Source of the DNA: Aricia agestis
Lineage: Eukaryota; Arthropoda; Insecta; Lepidoptera; Lycaenidae
Reading direction: 5' to 3'
Length of the DNA stretch: 64,000 bases
NCBI RefSeq assembly: GCF_905147365.1
Contig: NC_056407.1
Span: 19,575,980-19,639,979, forward strand
The notes under the pieces: generated by a model
Database searches by the model: none
Told to the model about the DNA's origin: nothing
Seen by the model: only the letters and a program-made list of their open reading frames with translations
Part shown: positions 1-10,569 of the stretch, piece by piece
Layout: each line of letters begins with the position of its first letter
Position numbering within the stretch: the stretch's first letter is position 1
Position numbers and translations under genes: made by a program

Positions 1-325
1 GAGTTGAAGACCCCTGTGTCAAAAGTGCAAGATCATTATATAAAGAGGTTTCATCACGTTGGTCCGAAAAATTATTTACTAAAGCTGTCCTAATACCTTG
101 CCAAGTATCGGGTATGCCATTCGAATTAATTAACCTGGCGGCAGGTCCAGTTACTTTATTTAATATACCATTAATTAAAGCTAAATTAATTAAATCATTC
201 CCTGGAACTACAAATTTTTCTACGAGCTGATCACATAATTTAATAAATCTAGTAAGGACATTCGAGTTTCCATCAAAATCTGGTACTAATCTTAATGCTT
301 TAAAAATATCATCCATAGTTGCCAT
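1..325 (-). CDS. Ty3/gypsy-type retrotransposon gag, N-terminal part
   Basis: The minus strand is open from an ATG at 325-323 to the window edge, about 108 residues. The protein starts MATMDDIFKALRLVPDFDG and later reads GPAARLINSNG and FSDQRDETSLYNDLALLTQG. This is the pattern of the structural Gag of insect Ty3/gypsy elements, which assembles the particle that packages the element RNA. A stop in the same frame lies upstream near 451-449, and a second in-frame ATG follows at 316-314. The tRNA-Ser primer site about 330 bases upstream (655-665) supports the assignment. The rest of gag and any pol or env would lie outside the window, so it cannot be told whether the element is intact. It is a mobile-element gene, not a host gene. 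A BEL/Pao origin is less likely given the primer site. Confidence 0.8.
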   Translation of the reverse strand, partial: MATMDDIFKALRLVPDFDGNSNVLTRFIKLCDQLVEKFVVPGNDLINLALINGILNKVTGPAARLINSNGIPDTWQGIRTALVNNFSDQRDETSLYNDLALLTQGSST

Positions 326-654
326 ATTTAAATTTGAATTTTCTTCACTAATTTCTCTAATCGTATCTAAAAATTTAAATCTACTACTAATTCTAGAAGT
401 CCTCGATTGTCGCGGATGGAAAATCTTGGAAATAAAATTAAGTACTTAAAGGATAAGAAAGGAGCAAATTCAGAGTGATTCTAAAAGTACTCACATAAGC
501 TGCATTTCGGCTCTTCCTGGGCGTATCGATGGCTGGATACAGTCTTCTGCTGCGCGAAGGTTCTTCTTTCTTCGGTAAAGACTTTTGGAAGTCAAGTAGC
601 GATCGCACGCGCACGATTGCGATATCCTTTACGAGGGCTACTTCCGAATCCGTA

Positions 655-665
655 CGACTGCGCCA
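655..665 (-). other. Primer binding site complementary to tRNA-Ser
   Basis: The minus strand reads TGGCGCAGTCG. This is the complement of a tRNA-Ser 3' end (CGACTGC + G + CCA). Similarity to the tRNA continues loosely for another ten bases. It lies between the probable LTR and gag, as expected for the site where reverse transcription starts. A tRNA-Ser primer is known for several insect gypsy-group elements. Confidence 0.72.
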
Positions 666-1140
666 ATTATATTTCGCAGCAGTTCGACTTCCAAAAAAAA
701 CCAAAATTTCTTAAAATATTTTATTAATTAAATCTTACAATAATTAAGCTATAATTAAATTGACTCGACTATTCGACGATCGAATAATAAGTGACGCGAA
801 ATAACTATTGCAAAAATGCTGTAAACTGAGGAATGCTGACTCCGCGCCTCGTGCCGCTGCCGCGTGACTGTGGTCGGGTGCTGCGTCGGCGTTCTTCATA
901 GGGATCCGCAGCGTAACAAGCGGGCGTCATCGAGTAAATATATTAAAATAATAAGTAATATAAAGTAAATATAAATAAATAAAATTATTAAAATTATTAT
1001 AAGTTATCTTCACGCCTGTCTGTATATTAGCGATAATAATTTCAATAAAATATTTTGAATTAAGTATTTCAATTAAAATTTATTAACAACGACGACGGTT
1101 CCTCAATAATATTATTGTGTAAGTATAAAATATTTTACTA
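666..1140 (-). mobile_element. Probable 5' LTR of the gypsy-type element
   Basis: On the minus strand this AT-rich stretch ends directly at the primer binding site (…TATAAT then TGGCGC), where a 5' LTR must end. An AATAAA polyadenylation-like signal lies shortly before that end. The outer limit near 1140 is a guess: a possible AGTTA start is visible there, but the second LTR and the target duplication are outside the window. Small open frames across 438-714 overlap this leader and are not credible genes. Confidence 0.4.
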
Positions 1141-1875
1141 ACTTCATTCGTTTCGATTTAACACTGAAGAAATTTTCTTTAATGGACCCTTCACTTAGAT
1201 GGGACAAATGACAGCTTTCTTAATTGTAATTACGATTTCTCCGACGGTTGAAAATGGTATGAAGCATTAGCACAATTTTAATTAAAAATAATATTATGTA
1301 AGTCGTACACAACAGAATATCAACTGATAAATATTTTTATGGTTCAATAAGCTTATAATGCGCGATGGTTTAGTTTTATGGTTTACTATTATAACTCACA
1401 AGTCACAACGTAAGGTTAATGTTTTATCCAGGATTTAAGTCTTGTTTCAAACAAGAATTTAATCCTGGCTAGAAATAGAAAGAGAACGTCTGTGTATCGT
1501 CCTTATTATAAGATCAGCTATAACTATATATTTAGTTACTAGTAGCTACGCGAAAATACATTGAAATATTGATCTCAACTAAAATTTTTAGATTGATTTA
1601 ATCCTGAAACCTCAATCAATCAATCATTGAGGGACCCATTCAGAGTTACTTTACCTCTGGCAGGACCTTAATGCTCAACGTCATAATGATCACTTTCACA
1701 AGCGCTACTACGCACTATGCGGAACACTGAAAGCGTGGCCATATTGCTTAGTAGCGTTGCGTTGCCGCAACGAGAAAGCTCCAACATAATAATAATTATT
1801 ATTTTTTAAATACACATTACCTCTATATCATAATGTTATTTTAGTTGTCCACATTATGTGTTGGGTCATGTGTGA

Positions 1876-2029
1876 CGGTCAATTCAGACCGCAACGCGAC
1901 GCGTAGATGCATTTCTAAATTTGTATGGATTTGACAGATTTCAATTGCGTCAGACGTCTTGCAAATCTGTCAAATCCATACTAATTTAGAAATGCATCTA
2001 CGCGTCGCGTTGCGGTCCGAATCAACCCT
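1876..2029. mobile_element. Palindromic MITE, CAACGCGACGCG family, copy 1
   Basis: Two arms of about 70 bp are near-perfect reverse complements. They include AGACCGCAACGCGACGCGTA and its complement. A second copy lies at 32790-32942, flanked there by TAA. It has no coding capacity. Short TIRs with a three-base TAA/TTA duplication point to a PIF/Harbinger-type MITE. Confidence 0.7.
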
Positions 2030-2395
2030 TATCGGAAGCGATATTTTGACGAAACGACTTATGACCGTCTTTTGTTGTGTTGTCGCACGTCGCCACAACA
2101 CAGCTGTGGAATACTTCAGAACCCATCCACAACTTAGTGCTTTGTCACAATGCATTCGCCTTCGTCAGGGAAGTTAGATATCAATAATGTACGGGATTAG
2201 AAATAACTCTGCGAGTCATGGCGGTTGCGATGCGCTATGTCACGCAACGCAGCTTAGTGCTTTTTCAGAGCCTGTAGCTAAGACTTTTTCTTTATCGCTT
2301 CTCTAAAGAATTTCCGATCTAATTGTATGGAATTGACATTAGACGAGTCGAACGTCAGCGTCAGCGAAAAGATCTCTGCTGAAGGGTTAGTCTAT

Positions 2396-2477
2396 GGGGT
2401 CAGGGTCCGTACCGCGAAACTGTTTTGAGACCCAATTCGATTGTTTGAGTCTCAAAACGGTTTCGTGGTACGGGCCC
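2396..2477. mobile_element. Palindromic MITE, CGAAACCGTTTTGAG family, deleted copy
   Basis: The inverted arms read roughly CCGTACCGCGAAACTGTTTT and its complement CAAAACGGTTTCGTGGTACG. Longer copies of the same family are at 34505-34655 and 42293-42440. This copy lacks their central part. Confidence 0.65.
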
Positions 2478-2667
2478 AGTTACGAAGTCACAACGCTCCG
2501 CACCGCAGTAATGTGGCTCTACTCCCATATACAACAAGCAGTCGGCCCATTTGTCATGAACCGTTGTGATATGAATTTCAAGTGAGACAAAGCTACATAC
2601 GCTGTGAACGAATTAATATTTTCACTAGTAAGCTTAGGTACGTGTTTAACTGAGTTGATATATACTT

Positions 2668-2808
2668 AAGGCCTGTTTCACCACTTCTTGATAAAGTTCC
2701 GAATAAGCTATTCACTACTTTTTTGACAGATTCTCCATACTTGATCTGTCAAGTTAATTGGTGGATAGCCTATTCGTCACTTATCAGGAAGTGGTGAAAC
2801 AGGTCCAT
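2668..2808. mobile_element. Palindromic MITE, GGCCTGTTTCACCACTTC ends
   Basis: The left end GGCCTGTTTCACCACTTCTTG is repeated as its complement at the right end (GGAAGTGGTGAAACAGGTCC). The interior also folds (CTTGATCTGTCAAGTTAATT). It has no coding capacity. Confidence 0.65.
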
Positions 2809-3631
2809 AGTGTTTCGGCAAAATAATGATCTTAGTATTCTTAAGCTTCAATAATATTATGACGGTTTCGCGATCGGTCAACGTTGGTCCCTCTATCTAG
2901 TACAGTATATTCTTCTGTGATAAAAACTCTCGTGTCACAACTCACAATGTTAGAACTTACCGTACTCTTCCGAAACGGCTTTACTGATTTTTACCTTTTA
3001 TATGCATATTCAGTAGGTCTGAGAATCGGCTACTGTGTACTTTTTATATTGATAAGTGCATTTGTTGAATAAATGATAATGCCTAAATTATTACAACTCG
3101 AGACTGACGGCGACCATTGTTTGTGCGACGGGATAGCGATGGACGTTGCCATGGTGCCATACTTATTTAGTCGCTTCAATAAAATAATATGGGTGAAATA
3201 CTTTTTATGGCAAAAAAGTTTGTCGGGACAGCTAGTAATATATAATTAGGTATTAATATTACATGACTTGCTTTACTAACACTTGTAGCACTCACGTACA
3301 AAATTTCAAATGTAATGAAAATTATTCAGCTGCTTAAGTTTGTAAAGTTTAAGTTTATTATAAGTTTGTTCAGATTAAAAACACCTAAATTGTACAAACG
3401 TTTCTTAAAATAATTTCGTAAAAACATTATACTAATAGGAAAAATGAAAAATTATCTGATACAATAGGATAAAGACTCTACCTAATTACCTGAGCGTCGA
3501 TCGAGGCGACAGGTAGATTTTTCCTCCTGCTAAGGATTCTCAATATCTAGGGGCGCTGCTGTGATTAATTACCTCCTTCAGTCTTTCACAAACTTACTAA
3601 GTTAAGTCGTTATCGCTTTACGCGATGCAAA

Positions 3632-3883
3632 AACCGGCGTGAAACAGCGCTTGCGCTGTGTTTCGCCGAGTGAGTGAGTTTACCGAAGGCCCAATTCCCT
3701 TCCCTATCCTCCCCTATTCCCTTTCATTCCCATCCCTATCCTCCCTATTACCGTATTCCCTCTTAAAAGGCCGGCAACGCACCTGCAGCTCTTCTGATGC
3801 TGCGAGTGTCCATGGGCGACGGAAGTTGCTTTCCATCAGGTGACCCGTTTGCTCGTTTGCCCCCTTCTATCATAAAAAAAAAA
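3632..3883 (+). repeat. GC-rich SINE-like retroposon, copy 1 (5'-truncated)
   Basis: This is the first of eight copies of one element in the window. The family reads GTGGGAGAGCCATGCTTCGG, then ACCGGCGTGAAACAGCG, a variable CCCTACCC/TTCCC pyrimidine tract, GGCCGGCAACGCACCTGCAG, a segment ending GTGACCCGTTTGCTCGTTTG, and a poly-A. The directional A-tail and variable 5' truncation indicate a retroposon. Open frames of 60-160 codons across it on both strands are by-products of its GC content. Confidence 0.8.
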
Positions 3884-4167
3884 CACCTTCCAGGCCACCA
3901 GGCCACAATCGCCACGCCAGAAGCGCAGACCAGGACAGGCTTCTTACTTGGTAATCCTGTGGTCTTCGGGTTTGATAGACCCAAAAAGTTTTGAAGACCA
4001 TTGATGACCGTTGAGACCGTAGACCGGTAATGGGCGACCGTTTTATGAAATAACATATACGCAGATACGCGTAGAATCCTGGAAAGGACGTGAGATACTT
4101 TTATCCGGAAAGATGCACGACTCCATGTTACGGAGCAACCGAGATAGACAAATTTATTAATGGTAAG

Positions 4168-4450
4168 ATTTTTTATGAAATAAGGGAGCAAACGAGCAAA
4201 CGGGTCACCTGATGGAAAGCAACTTCCGTTCCCCATGGACACTCGCAGCATCAGAAAAGCTGCAGGTGCGTTGCCGGCCTATTAAGAGGGAAAAGGGGAG
4301 GGTAGGGAAGGGTAGGGGATTGGGCCTCCGGTAAACTCACTAACTCGGCGAAACACAGCGCAAATGCTGTTTCACGCCGGTTTTCTGTGAGCCCGTGGTA
4401 TTTCTCCGGTCGAGCCGGCCCATTCGTGCCGAAGCATGGCTCTCCCAAGT
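4168..4450 (-). repeat. GC-rich SINE-like retroposon, copy 2
   Basis: This is a longer copy in reverse orientation. It includes the 5' part GTGCCGAAGCATGGCTCTCC seen on the + strand, and ends at a short T-run (the A-tail) near 4168. It lies about 285 bp from copy 1 in the opposite direction, so the two can pair as a hairpin. That pairing explains the 162-codon open frame between them. Confidence 0.8.
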
Positions 4451-5245
4451 CAAGTATGGAATAGTATGAAGTATGAACCATCAGTCTACCGAAATGGCCT
4501 TACTCTTACAAGCAATAAAATTGTCATAGCTACCTCATCATTTTTGTATGAGCTCATATCATGAAAAATGAGCTTTTTCTGCTCTAATGGAAACGGAATT
4601 GTCTGAATATTATAATAACTCAATTCGTATACGGCGCTTCGACTCGCCATGAATCACCAGCGACAAATACATAATGTACCTAATAGGGCTGCCAGAGGAC
4701 TAACTCTTTGCTACTTCTAAGTTTCATTGACGTGACCTCGCTCAGCGCAGCGATTCTATTGGATCTTAAAAATACATTCCTCGCAACACATCTCTGGTGG
4801 AAACGCAGCCTAAGGCGTAAAGACGTTTTGTATGGAATTGAAATGAGCCCTAGCGGTAAACTAGAGTAACTGGTGACTAAAGTTCAAAACGCGCAACGCA
4901 TCGAGATTTCAGGCAACGTTATTAATATAAAATGTCTGAATCATGATATTGTATATATATCGCCTGTAGACAAAGCGGGAGGGGGTGTTGACAACTGACG
5001 TGACTGCTGCTGCGATAATGCCCGTGTGGCCGACTATCCGTCGAACGGCAGCGCTGCGTCGACGCAACGCTGACGCAACGCCCCGTGTAGACTGGCTCTA
5101 AGGCCGTTTGTCCACCGCCGCTGTTGCCGGACCGTCGCCGAGAACGAGATTATGGCCGACAATGCCACTGTATGACCTACGCCAAAGGTTTCATTTTGCT
5201 TTAAGCCTCTACAATGCAGCGACGGCGTAGGTCGCTAGACCATAA
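4451..5245. other. Intergenic DNA, no gene seen
   Basis: No supported reading frame. From about 4980 to 5110 it becomes CpG-rich with CGTCGACGCAACGC-like runs. A related string occurs at 50090-50130, suggesting another decayed repeat family. Confidence 0.45.
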
Positions 5246-5542
5246 GGCGCTTTGCAGACGACGGGGCGGGGCGGGCCGGACAATTTCGCCGCGAACGATA
5301 GCACAAAGGGAATCCTATATTACCAACGCACACGGCGGGCAAAAAGACCGCGCCGCAGGTGCCCGGCGGGCACTGGCAAGTGACGGCGCATGTCCGCGGC
5401 TGCCCGCCGTGGATCACACAAACCAGTTTACATGCAGTCGGCGTGTGCTTTGTGTACGCGGCGCGGGCAGCCGCCGACATCGACGGGCGTACGCAGCGAA
5501 ATTGACCGGCCCGCCCCGCCCCCGCGTCATCTGCAAAGCGCC
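5246..5542. mobile_element. GC-rich TIR element (Harbinger-like MITE) with TAA duplication
   Basis: The ends are inverted: GGCGCTTTGCAGACGACG at left and its complement at 5531-5542. TAA lies immediately outside on both sides (5243-5245 and 5543-5545). The arms extend with a GGGGCGGGGCGGGCC segment. The two open frames (112 and 81 codons) lie on opposite strands of this palindrome and are not genes. Confidence 0.7.
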
Positions 5543-5599
5543 TAATAAATAGATTAAAGTGGAATTTTATTAGAATTTTCGTGTGTGACGGCGGCGGTG

Positions 5600-6216
5600 G
5601 ACAACAGTGCCGTAAATATATCGACCGACTCTGGGGGGCGCAAGAATGGCAGACCAGGCAGACTCTTATTTTTTCGAATTGCCCCGATAAGTTCCCGCTG
5701 CGCCCCAGAGATGTTTCCCAATGTAGTAAAGGCTACGTCTGTTGCATGGGAGCCGCCCTTAAATCTTAACTTTATTTTAATTTTAATATTTGTTGTTATA
5801 CCTAGCGGGAACAGAAATACACAATTTGTGAAAATTTCAGAAGTCTAGCTTTTTTGAGATACAGCCTGGAGACAGACGGACAGACATCGAAGTCTCAGTA
5901 ATAAACCGGCGTGAAACAGCGCTTCCGCTGTGTTTCGCCGAGTGAGTTTACCGGAGGCCCAATCCCCTACCCTTTTCCTTTCCCTACCCTCCCCTATTTC
6001 CTCCGTACCCTCCCCTATTCCCTTCCCTACCCTCCCCTATTACCCCTTAGAAGGCCGGCAACGCACCTGCAGCTCTTCTGATGCTGCGAGTGTCCATGGG
6101 CGATGGAAGTTGCTTTCCATCAGGTGACCCGTTTGCTCGTTTGCCCCCTTATTTCATAAAAAAAAAATAGGATCCCGTTTTTACAATTTGGGTACGGAAC
6201 CCTAAAAATATCCACA
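5600..6216 (-). repeat. Dispersed repeat family A, split by a SINE
   Basis: Family A has one end at GGGTTCCGTACCCAAAGGGT. It then has a GTCTGTCCGTCTGTC run, a segment on CTGTATCTCAAGAACCG, and ends GCACTTGGCCGATTTTT. Here it is reversed and interrupted at 5905-6167 by the GC-rich SINE, so it is the older insertion. Other copies are at about 20880, 22013, 22850, 41158 and 57384. The class of the element is not clear from the sequence. Confidence 0.6.
5905..6167 (+). repeat. GC-rich SINE-like retroposon, copy 3, inside family A
   Basis: It begins ACCGGCGTGAAACAGCG and ends with the poly-A at 6158-6167. The family A text resumes on both sides (CAGTAATA / TAGGATCCCG), which fixes the insertion point. 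Confidence 0.8.
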
Positions 6217-7348
6217 GCCGAACATATCCTCCTCCTTTTTGGAAGTCGGTTAAAAACAAGGGTGCAGTTATAGGCTCGCACAGGGTGCAAAAAAGGCTAT
6301 TTACGACACTGGTGGACAAACGTTCTTCAAATAATCATTACTACCATAGCTTTGACAGACAATCAAATTGATATTAAAATTACTATTATCAAAAATTAAT
6401 AGCAATCTGTTTGATATCCACTTGAGTTACAAAATTGCTTGCAACTTTAGCGATCAATCAACGCTGATTACACAAATTATATTTTATTTTTGGTACTATA
6501 TTTCCATCTTTTTGGTTCTTCTCGCCAGGCGTTTAAAAATTTAAGTTTAAGTAAGTATGTATAATGATTCAATAATAATTGTATGTATTGCATTGGGTTT
6601 TCTTAGTTCTTGCACAAAATACATATTAGTTTAACAAGTTCTTGTTAAACTTACAATAGCATTTTGTCGGTTTTTGCGTAAATAAGGGGTCTATAACCTT
6701 TTTAGTTGCTGATATTATCATTATTTATTTGCAGATAATTGTTAGCAACATCGAATTTTTATTGACACTTTAACAAAGGTGACTTATGAAAGGTTAGTGC
6801 ACTGTTTACTCGAAGAGTATATAGTATATACCTATACCTTCTTTTGACGTAGTTATTTTAAATTCATAATATTAAAATAACTCTTTAAATAATATCAAAA
6901 TGTCATTTTGCTCAAACACAGATATTATGATTTATAAGCCGAAACCCAAAACGCGTAAATCCTACTTATTTCGTAACATAAAATATTATTAATTAACCCA
7001 TCAATAACCAAGCGGCACCCGGCTGTCCTGTCGCATAACAGTTGAAAATCTATTGTGTCTGCGATTCCCACGATCGAGGTATTAATACTACAAACATAAC
7101 GAATACATTTTTGGACACCACGCCATATTTTCACGCGTTCATTAAATAGTACAATACTCAAAAGTGACAACTCTAAATAGTAAATAAGCTTCGTTTGCAA
7201 GCGCCGGAAAAGTGAATATCACCCACGCAGCTTCCTTAACGAGCAAATGATTTTGGGTTCCGTCATCCGTGGGCCGAATGAGAAACTTATTCTTATACCG
7301 TAAGTCTACCGCCGCCATCACCGGGACCACAGAATATATATTAGTTGT

Positions 7349-7563
7349 CCGGGACGTCACCCACAAAAATTCAAATAAAATGCAACTTTATGTCCTAGGG
7401 CCTAGGCCTACAGGCAGCTACAGGTTTCATTTTCTACCGACATTAGTCTAGACTCTAGCGGCCCATGCCACCGCTGCTTTGCAGGGGGGTAGAGCAAAAT
7501 GGAACCTATATCCGAGATCATAAAGTTGCATTTTATTTGATTTTTTTGTCGGTGACGTCCCGG
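7349..7563. mobile_element. TIR element with CCGGGACGTCACC ends
   Basis: The arms run from CCGGGACGTCACC through AATAAAATGCAACTTTATG and back as the complement at 7515-7563. The centre is unrelated sequence. No coding capacity; typical MITE layout. Confidence 0.65.
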
Positions 7564-7697
7564 TGACGACGTCGGTGGCCAAACGGCCTCCCATAAGGAT
7601 ACTTAATAGTTAATACCATCTCCGTGTTCCCTATATTTCTGTCCTTACTTCATTCTTATGTCAAGATCTTACGTCCTTACGTTCTTATGTCCACAGT

Positions 7698-7773
7698 AAA
7701 AATCTTGACTCTTGAAATATAAGGATGAAGAGGTGTGGCTCTTCATCCTTATATTTCAAGAGTCAAGATTTTT
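7698..7773. repeat. Perfect 35-bp hairpin with 6-base loop
   Basis: The left arm 7698-7732 is the exact reverse complement of 7739-7773, with loop GTGTGG. There is no mismatch in 35 bp, which sets it apart from the decayed MITEs nearby. Confidence 0.85.
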
Positions 7774-8185
7774 TTCTGATGATTATTATTACGGAATAAG
7801 TACTAAGTATACAAGATACTTAATATATTATTCAGATGTAAAAAATATTATGCAGTCAAAAAATATATTCTTTGATATCCGTAGATGATTTCAGTCTAGG
7901 ATTTCTAGTTTATGACAAAATATCAAAAATATAATATAGAGCGTCAGTTCACAAGCCCAGCTCGCGCTTGGCCAGTTCGTTTCTCATTTGTCTTTGGAAG
8001 CGTCAAAGTACAAAGTACAATTCGAGACAAACAAAATTTCGTCGTTAAGAAAATATTTTCAATGAAACGTTTTTGCTGCTTCCTCGGTGTTGACGTAGCA
8101 AAAACAATAACTTTATCTTGATGTTGCTGCCACCTTTCTTTGCGCGGGTATTCGCTAAACGCGCCGGAACTTTATACGGTTTATA

Positions 8186-8514
8186 CGTGGGAGAGCTATG
8201 CTTCGGCACGAATGGGCCGGCTCGACCGAAAAAATACCACGTTCTCACAGAAAACCGGCGTGAAACAGCGCTTGCGCTGTGTTTCGCCGAGTGAGTGAGT
8301 TTACCGGAGGCCCAATCCCCTACTATCCCTTCCCTTCCCTCCCCTATTCCCTTCCCTTCCCATCCCTACCCTCCCCTATTACCCTATTCCCTCTTAAAAG
8401 GCCGGCAACGCACCTGCAGCTTTTCTGATGCTGCGAGTGTCCATGGGCGACGGAAGTTGCTTTCCATCAGGTGACCCGTTTGCTCGTTTGCCCCCTTATT
8501 TCATTTAAAAAAAA
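8186..8514 (+). repeat. GC-rich SINE-like retroposon, copy 4 (near full length)
   Basis: This is the most complete + strand copy. It starts at CGTGGGAGAGCTATGCTTCG, has the full pyrimidine tract, and ends with a short A-tail at 8507-8514. It can serve as reference for the family in this window. Confidence 0.82.
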
Positions 8515-8739
8515 CTGTTTTTCTCAGAAAAATGTACTATCCTTTGATAGTTTTGACCTCATTTCCCGGAGCGCAAATCATCTCTATGTTACATGCAAAT
8601 CGCTTGTGCAATTTTGATTCGGTCGGTATTGTATTGATTCATCAAAATATATTAATTCTCAACTCATCAATCTCAAGCGGCATCCGGCTGTCGCATAACA
8701 GTTGAAAATCCATTGTGTCTGCGATTCCCACTATAGAGG

Positions 8740-8950
8740 TATTAACTAGATGACGCCTGCAACCCCGTTGCACCGAAATTCATTTGTCGCAAGGGAACTG
8801 TTTCGGAATAAAAAGTATCCTATGTCCTTTCCCGGGACTCAAAGTATCTCCATACCAAATTTCAACAAAATCGGTTCACTGGTTTGGGAGTAAAGAGGTA
8901 ACAGACAAACCGACAGACAGACACACTTTCCCATTTTTAGTATAGTGTGA
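8740..8950 (+). repeat. Dispersed repeat, ATGACGCCYGCAAC family
   Basis: It starts with ACTAGATGACGCCTGCAACC and has a middle of TATGTCCTTTCCCGGGACTC. It ends with a GACAGACAGACAC stretch and a CATTTTTAGTATAG-like tail. Similar copies are at about 34700-34900 (+) and 54419-54560 (-). It is probably a short retroposon or LINE remnant. Confidence 0.5.
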
Positions 8951-9375
8951 ATATGAACAAAATGGATGGATTTATTTTTCTTCGTGCTTATGTATATTTG
9001 AACGCTTGCTTAAGCAAGCACATTAATAATGTTATCAATATAATTATTATCCAACCTGACTCCGACAGCAAAAAATTGTCCACTGGCAGTTCGTGTAGAG
9101 CTATATTGCATATAATATTATGATATAAGCATACTATTGTTAGTAGTGATTACTCAGACTTTATTTATTTATTGGATATTTTCACGTACATTTTTACATC
9201 AACAGTTATTGTGTCTGTCTGTTACCTTTTCCCGCTTTAACCCCTAAACCAATTTCAGGATAAATAGGTATTAAGATTCGGTATAGAACATAGAATAGTT
9301 TTGTCGCAATAAAAAGTACTATTTCCGCGCGATAAACCAATTTATGCGGAACGTTGTTGAAAACTGTGTGCCAAG
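8951..9375. other. Intergenic DNA, nothing recognised
   Basis: AT-rich sequence with a GTCTGTCTGTTACC fragment of a decayed dispersed repeat at about 9210-9290. No exon is supported. Confidence 0.4.
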
Positions 9376-9563
9376 AGCCAGGCCACAACAATGCGTTGCG
9401 GCGCCGCATCGTAAAAATCTACGACGTCGCAGAACGCATCGTGGAAATTTGCGATGCGTCAGCGACATTTCCGATGAAATTTTTGCGTTGTAACATCGCA
9501 TCGCATTTCTGTGCGATGTTGTTTTTGCGATACGACGCCGCAACGCAGTGTTGTGGCCTGGCC
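9376..9563. mobile_element. Palindromic MITE, GCCAGGCCACAACA ends
   Basis: The left end GCCAGGCCACAACAATGCG matches the complement of the right end (CGCAGTGTTGTGGCCTGGC). The interior is rich in GCGATGCG-type words that pair with each other. Overlapping open frames (67-106 codons) on both strands come from this palindrome. Confidence 0.68.
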
Positions 9564-10446
9564 CAAACCGTCTCTAGTTCGCGACAAAATCAATTGACGA
9601 GTTTTCCTGTTTTTTTACCGCAATTATCTCGTGCGGTGAGCCACCTCAGAAACGACATTGAAATTATTATGTAAAACAAGCAAACCTAATTCTGTAATCT
9701 TAAGTGGAAAAAACTCTTGAATAAGTCGACAAGCTCGAATATACTACACAGTCACAAGACTCGAGTTAAATTGAAAAATACTCGTATATTTATGTACGTT
9801 CGGCCAACAACCCAATTTTTAACCGACTTTCAAAAAACGAGGAGGTTATATTATGTTCGGCTGTGGAGATTTTTTTTTTATTTTTTTTTTTGTATGTTCA
9901 ACGATTACTCCGCCGTATGTGAACCGATTTTTGTTTTGTTATATTAGTGTTCACTCCAATTTGGTACCATGTTCATTAGGGTTCTGTAGTCAACAAGGAC
10001 CCTGATAGTTTCGGTCTGTTTAGCCGTCTGTCTGCCCGCGGTTTTGCTCAGAGACTATAGAGTATGGGGCCTACAAATTACTATTCACTTTTAAATATTT
10101 ACACATTAAATAATATTATGTCACATAAACGCACTTGGCCGGTTTTTATTTGTTAATATGCTTACATTTTTTGTCAATCGTAGTGATTTATTTAGACAGA
10201 CATATCGCATTGATTTGCTCGCTAGGATTTGGTGATCATATTTTACATTTGGCGTTCGATTACAATTATTATTTGAAGTGTAGTCGTGGCTAAAAAAGCT
10301 GGTAGTATTGCAATTTTAGACTTTCTTTTTTTTGGTGTTAAGTTTTTTTTTTTTTTGTGTAAACAAGCTTAGGGTATTATATATTTGATTCCCAATTATA
10401 CTTGCTGCCGCTCACCGCTACCACGGGCTTAAAATGAGCAATTTCG
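9564..10446. repeat. Fragments of dispersed repeats D and B
   Basis: At 9811-9975 a family D fragment reads ACCGACTTTCAAAAAACGAG and CGATTACTCCGCC. At 9976-10145 a family B fragment reads AGGGTTCTGTAGTCAACAAG and ends TTGGCCGGTTTTT. The rest is AT-rich with T-runs. No gene is seen. Confidence 0.5.
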
Positions 10447-10569
10447 TTAACCCTCGGTTGGTCGCGTGGGGTCTTTAAAACCCCGGAGTTTGCGAAAATG
10501 TTGTGTGTTACAGATGTATTTATTCACGCTGGGGTCTTTAAAGACCCCAGGTGACCAACCGCGTAACTA

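Larger units (their letters stand above)
1141..3631. other. Intergenic DNA with MITEs, no gene seen
   Basis: This is AT-rich sequence without a supported reading frame. It holds three palindromic elements listed separately. There is also a 20-bp-arm hairpin at 1428-1468 with two mismatches and a one-base loop. The stretches 1660-1800 and 2040-2300 are richer in CpG and look like decayed repeat sequence. The 60-72 residue open frames here resemble nothing and mostly read through palindromes. Confidence 0.5.
6217..8185. other. Intergenic AT-rich DNA, no gene seen
   Basis: No exon-like sequence is seen. A short block at 7003-7082 (AGCGGCACCCGGCTGT…GTCTGCGATTCCCAC) recurs at 8672-8737. The MITE at 7349-7563 and the hairpin at 7698-7773 are listed separately. 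Confidence 0.45.

Noticed and set aside
3763..4251. 162-codon minus-strand open frame
   Set aside because: It runs through two inverted copies of the GC-rich SINE. The protein merely reads the repeat and has no domain.
5214..5552. 112- and 81-codon frames on both strands
   Set aside because: They lie in a palindromic GC-rich MITE with TAA duplications.
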